DNA of 64,000 nucleotides, taken from assembly GCA_963977525.1 (NCBI GenBank), contig CAXBPC010000001.1:186001-250000 (forward strand). The letters are read 5' to 3'. This document shows, piece by piece, positions 61,113 to 64,000 of the stretch. Every line of letters starts with the position of its first letter. Position 1 is the first letter of the stretch. The position numbers and the translations under genes are program-made. The notes below the pieces were generated by a model. That model saw only the letters and a program-made list of their open reading frames with translations, was not told the DNA's origin and did not search any database. Origin of the DNA: Ancylomarina sp963977525. GTDB taxonomy: Bacteria; Bacteroidota; Bacteroidia; Bacteroidales; Marinifilaceae.

Positions 61113-64000
61113 TTATTTAGTGAAGGCATCAAGCTGTCTAAGGGCGGGTTCAACACTCTCGCGTGTAGGCATATCACTTGTCTTTAGATATAACCATCGA
61201 CGCTTTACTGAGTTTACTGCTATTAACAAGACAGGTAATAAGAGTAGGTTTAAGAAGGTTGCTACAGCCATACCATAAGCCATTGATATGGCCATTGGAA
61301 TAACCATATTTGCTTCCGGATTGTTAGATACAATCAATGGAGCTAAACCAACTATAGTCGTTATTGATGTTAAAACAATAGGACGAAAACGAGACACAGC
61401 CGTATCGTAAATTGCAGTCATATATTCTTTTCCTGATCGCAGACTCTCGTTTAAGGTACTGATGAGAACAATGGAATCGTTGACCATGACTCCCATAAGT
61501 GCCACCATACCCAAATAAGAAGATATATCTAATGGAATTCCATGGAACCAATGTCCCCATCCTACTCCAATAAATCCGAAAGGAATAAGAGTAAATATCA
61601 AAATGGTTTGAGATACCGATTTAAATGTGAAAATTACAATTGAGAAAATAAGAATCAGAAAAACCGGTGCAATTAACATCGCAGATTTACCTGCCTTGGC
61701 CATCTCCGCTGTTTTTCCTTGATACCGGTGTTTTAATCCTGGGTATTTTGTTTCTAGATCTGGGAGAATATTTTCATTCAACTCAGAATTTATTTGTCCC
61801 AAATTCACGTCAGCTCCCGTGACATCAGCTTCAATACTAATCTCACGTTGGCCATTCAAGTGGTTAATTTTGACCAAGTTTCTTTCAAATGAGATATTTG
61901 CAATATCCTTCAGGAAATATTCACCTCCCGAGGCTGTTCTGATACGCATATTCTCAAGATTTCCCAGTGATGAACGCTCAGCCTTTTCGTAGCGAACCCA
62001 AACTCTAACCTCATCTATTCCTCTCTGCAATCGCTGAACTTCTTTTCCATAAAACCCAGTACGAACCTGAGATGTCACAACACTTAAATTCAAGCCCAAT
62101 TTATAGGCATTATCCTTTAAGCTGAGTTTTACTTCTCGCATACCCAACTGATCGTTATCAATCACATTCTTCAAACCTTCAATTTTCGAAAGTGTTGCTT
62201 TTAACTCTTCTTTAGCCAGATTTAATTCATCAAGATTACTCGACTGAAGTGATACTGATATGGGTTTACCAAAATGACTTTCTTGTACAAAATTCAATCG
62301 TTCCGCTTGAGGAATATCGCCAACATTTTTACTCAGTGCATTTGAAAACTCTCCAGAAAGAAAATCTCGTTTCTCTGTCCCCAGAATATAGATGGTTAAC
62401 TTTCCTACTGAGGTTGATGTTAAATCAGTCTTAATGTTTAGAATAATCGGCTCACCCGTTAAGCTTCTATCTTGAAACTCTTTTCCCGTTTTTATGGCGG
62501 CGGCTTCTATTACCGATAAGTATCTTAAAGTCACACTTTCAGGCGTTCCTGCGGGCATCTCCAATTCAACATTGGTATAATTGGTGTTATCAATTGAACT
62601 ATCACCACTAATAATAATACCACCTTTCAAGGCTCCAAAAGTAATGGCTAAAATACCAAAGGCTATAGCTGCAGTAATTGTCTTATTATTGATACTGAAA
62701 CGACTGATCGGCTCAAAACCTTTTTGGCGAACCCACAAAACAGCATTAGTCGTCAATTGTTCTACTTTCGAGATCTTCTTGTCACGTTTTAATGCCTTAG
62801 AGTGAATAACATGCGAGGGTAAAATAAAGAATGCTTCAATTAAAGAAAAAACCAATGCGAAAATCACAACGAATGCCAATTCAACAAAGAATTGTCCCAA
62901 TCTGCCTTCTATAAAAAAGAAGGCTATAAAAGCTACAATCGTGGTTAAAACAGCAGAAAACACAGCAGGTAGCACTTCCATTGTACCATCGATACCTGCT
63001 TGCAAAGCTGTTTTTCCTCTTTCGTAATGTTGAAAGATATTCTCACAAATAACAATACCATCATCAACCAAAATCCCCACAACCAAGATCATTCCGAATA
63101 GAGATATCTTGTTCAATGTAACACCATAAGCTGCAGCAACCATAAACATTCCCATAAAGGAGATTGGAATACCAAGAGCCACCCAAAATGAAAGTCGGTG
63201 ATTCAGGAATAAGGACAAAAACAAAAGCACCAGCATAAAGCCCATCAGACCATTACTCAACAAAATATCCAGCATGACACGTACTGAAGTTGAATTATCG
63301 AACAAAACATCCAATCTTACATTCTCGTGCTTTGCATTAAAGGTTTTTGCATAAGTTTTTAAGTTTTCTGATATGGAAAGAATATCCTCACGAGACGTAT
63401 GATTAACGGAAATACTAATAGCTGATTTACCATCCACGAAAGTTCTGTTGGGTGTTTCAGACCACTTGTCCTTTATTTGGCAGACATCCATCAGTCGAAT
63501 GGTTCCTCCCTCCTTTTGCGAACGGATAACAATATCTTTCAGGAATTCAGCATAATATCTTTTTTCGCGAACACGGATTTTTAATTCTTCATCTTCTCCT
63601 TTAATAGAACCACCTGTTATTTCTATATTTTCATTGGCAACCGCAGCATATATCTCATCAAAGGTCAAGTTATATGCTTTCAAAGCTTCCTCGTTGATAC
63701 TAATTTCAATTTCTTCGTCAGGAAAACCAGACAAACTCACTTTTGAAATACCATCTATGCCTCTCAAGTCATTTTCAATCTGTCTGGCATATGTCTTTAA
63801 TTTCTTTAAACTCAGATTACCATTCAAAGTCATGTTTAATGCCAAAAGCTCAAACTCTTTCTTTTGAACACTAATAGACTCCACACCTACGGGAAATGAA
63901 CTAATACCATCTACGGCATTTTTCACATCCTGGAGTGCCAGATTACCGTCATAGCCTGACTCCAAACTTACTTTTATGGTCACCGCGTTTTCTCTCGACG
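61113..64000 (-). CDS. RND efflux permease (AcrB-like), N-terminus beyond the window
   Basis: Partial; about 962 codons are visible and roughly 60-100 are missing upstream. The visible part shows the family plan: two large periplasmic loops, each with porter-domain motifs, and two sets of helices. The TM4 proton-relay segment GILVDDGIVICENIF and the matching repeat GVMVNDSIVLISTLNES (TM10) are clear. The frame stays open to the window end, where it reads SRENAVTIKVSLESGYDGN, a normal internal stretch. It forms a tripartite pump with the TolC protein encoded downstream. Class (HAE-1 or a heavy-metal type) is not certain. Confidence 0.93.
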   Translation of the reverse strand, partial: SRENAVTIKVSLESGYDGNLALQDVKNAVDGISSFPVGVESISVQKKEFELLALNMTLNGNLSLKKLKTYARQIENDLRGIDGISKVSLSGFPDEEIEISINEEALKAYNLTFDEIYAAVANENIEITGGSIKGEDEELKIRVREKRYYAEFLKDIVIRSQKEGGTIRLMDVCQIKDKWSETPNRTFVDGKSAISISVNHTSREDILSISENLKTYAKTFNAKHENVRLDVLFDNSTSVRVMLDILLSNGLMGFMLVLLFLSLFLNHRLSFWVALGIPISFMGMFMVAAAYGVTLNKISLFGMILVVGILVDDGIVICENIFQHYERGKTALQAGIDGTMEVLPAVFSAVLTTIVAFIAFFFIEGRLGQFFVELAFVVIFALVFSLIEAFFILPSHVIHSKALKRDKKISKVEQLTTNAVLWVRQKGFEPISRFSINNKTITAAIAFGILAITFGALKGGIIISGDSSIDNTNYTNVELEMPAGTPESVTLRYLSVIEAAAIKTGKEFQDRSLTGEPIILNIKTDLTSTSVGKLTIYILGTEKRDFLSGEFSNALSKNVGDIPQAERLNFVQESHFGKPISVSLQSSNLDELNLAKEELKATLSKIEGLKNVIDNDQLGMREVKLSLKDNAYKLGLNLSVVTSQVRTGFYGKEVQRLQRGIDEVRVWVRYEKAERSSLGNLENMRIRTASGGEYFLKDIANISFERNLVKINHLNGQREISIEADVTGADVNLGQINSELNENILPDLETKYPGLKHRYQGKTAEMAKAGKSAMLIAPVFLILIFSIVIFTFKSVSQTILIFTLIPFGFIGVGWGHWFHGIPLDISSYLGMVALMGVMVNDSIVLISTLNESLRSGKEYMTAIYDTAVSRFRPIVLTSITTIVGLAPLIVSNNPEANMVIPMAISMAYGMAVATFLNLLLLPVLLIAVNSVKRRWLYLKTSDMPTRESVEPALRQLDAFTK

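Noticed and set aside
61324..61560. Frame overlapping the RND permease
   Set aside because: An alternative-frame shadow of the conserved RND gene on the same strand; no independent support.

Overview
The window is a 64 kb stretch of a low-GC chromosome from a member of the Bacteroidota. The family set points to a marine Marinilabiliales/Marinifilaceae-type organism (inference). Signs of the phylum are the gene order nusB / DUF1573 / yajC / ybbR, a long (about 320 aa) NusB, a PUR-type DUF3276 protein, a FeoA-FeoB fusion with a Cys-rich partner, a DUF6340 lipoprotein, DUF4105, DUF6913, lipoprotein M13 and M3 peptidases, and promoters of the Bacteroidota form (TTG or TTTG, 17-23 bp, then TAnnTTTG). 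No tRNA, rRNA, CRISPR array, phage or insertion sequence was recognised. Most of the window is ordinary chromosome.

Layout. 1-3.8 kb (minus strand): ybbR (cut by the window edge), yajC, DUF1573, mntP and nusB, broken up by terminators. 4.1-7.7 kb: PUR protein, feoAB and a Cys-rich membrane protein. 7.7-9.8 kb (minus): ornithine carbamoyltransferase and carbamate kinase. 10.3-17.1 kb: a lipoprotein, ftsK-lolA, DUF4105, acyl-ACP thioesterase and a HupE/UreJ-like membrane protein. 17.25-17.52 kb: an alternating 42/84-bp tandem array. 17.5-23.4 kb (minus): cinA, an M48 protease, a DUF6340 lipoprotein and a BatA/vWA-like membrane protein. 23.6-26.3 kb: a DEAD-box helicase, a proline-iminopeptidase-like hydrolase, then a diverged remnant of the helicase 3' end. 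26.4-28.4 kb: a DUF5715 gene and a 1.2 kb non-coding island with a 4 x 64-bp hairpin array between two 57-bp direct repeats. 28.4-35.1 kb: ligA, a LiaF-like / LytS-LytTR envelope-sensing operon, a DUF3820 gene and mnmA. 35.2-45.2 kb: M13 peptidase, a LysM plus periplasmic-binding fusion, luxS-mtnN, DUF2461, pdxH, DUF6913-dapA and an LpoB-like lipoprotein. 45.2-47.3 kb: a COG3014 lipoprotein and a Nudix hydrolase. 47.3-56.0 kb: a surface-glycan locus. 56.1-64.0 kb (minus): M3 peptidase, a beta-barrel protein, TolC, DUF2141 and an RND permease (cut by the window edge).

The most interesting part is the glycan locus at 47.3-56.0 kb. It holds a Wzi-like outer-membrane protein, a fusion of a CDP-glycerol phosphotransferase-like domain with an LPS/Kdo-kinase-like domain, a second CDP-glycerol phosphotransferase-like protein, UDP-xylose synthase, an unassigned GT-B-like protein with sialyltransferase-style HP and S-T motifs, a CMP-nonulosonate synthetase fused to a HAD phosphatase, and a short NeuB-type synthase without the SAF domain. 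The last two match the 9-phosphate (eukaryote-like, KDN-type) nonulosonate route known from Bacteroides thetaiotaomicron. No neuC-type epimerase is present, so KDN is my preferred product, made for a xylose- and glycerol-phosphate-bearing surface polymer. A second point is the LiaF-like/LytS/LytTR operon, which has two near-identical 11-bp direct repeats exactly 21 bp apart upstream, the spacing expected of a LytTR-regulator site.
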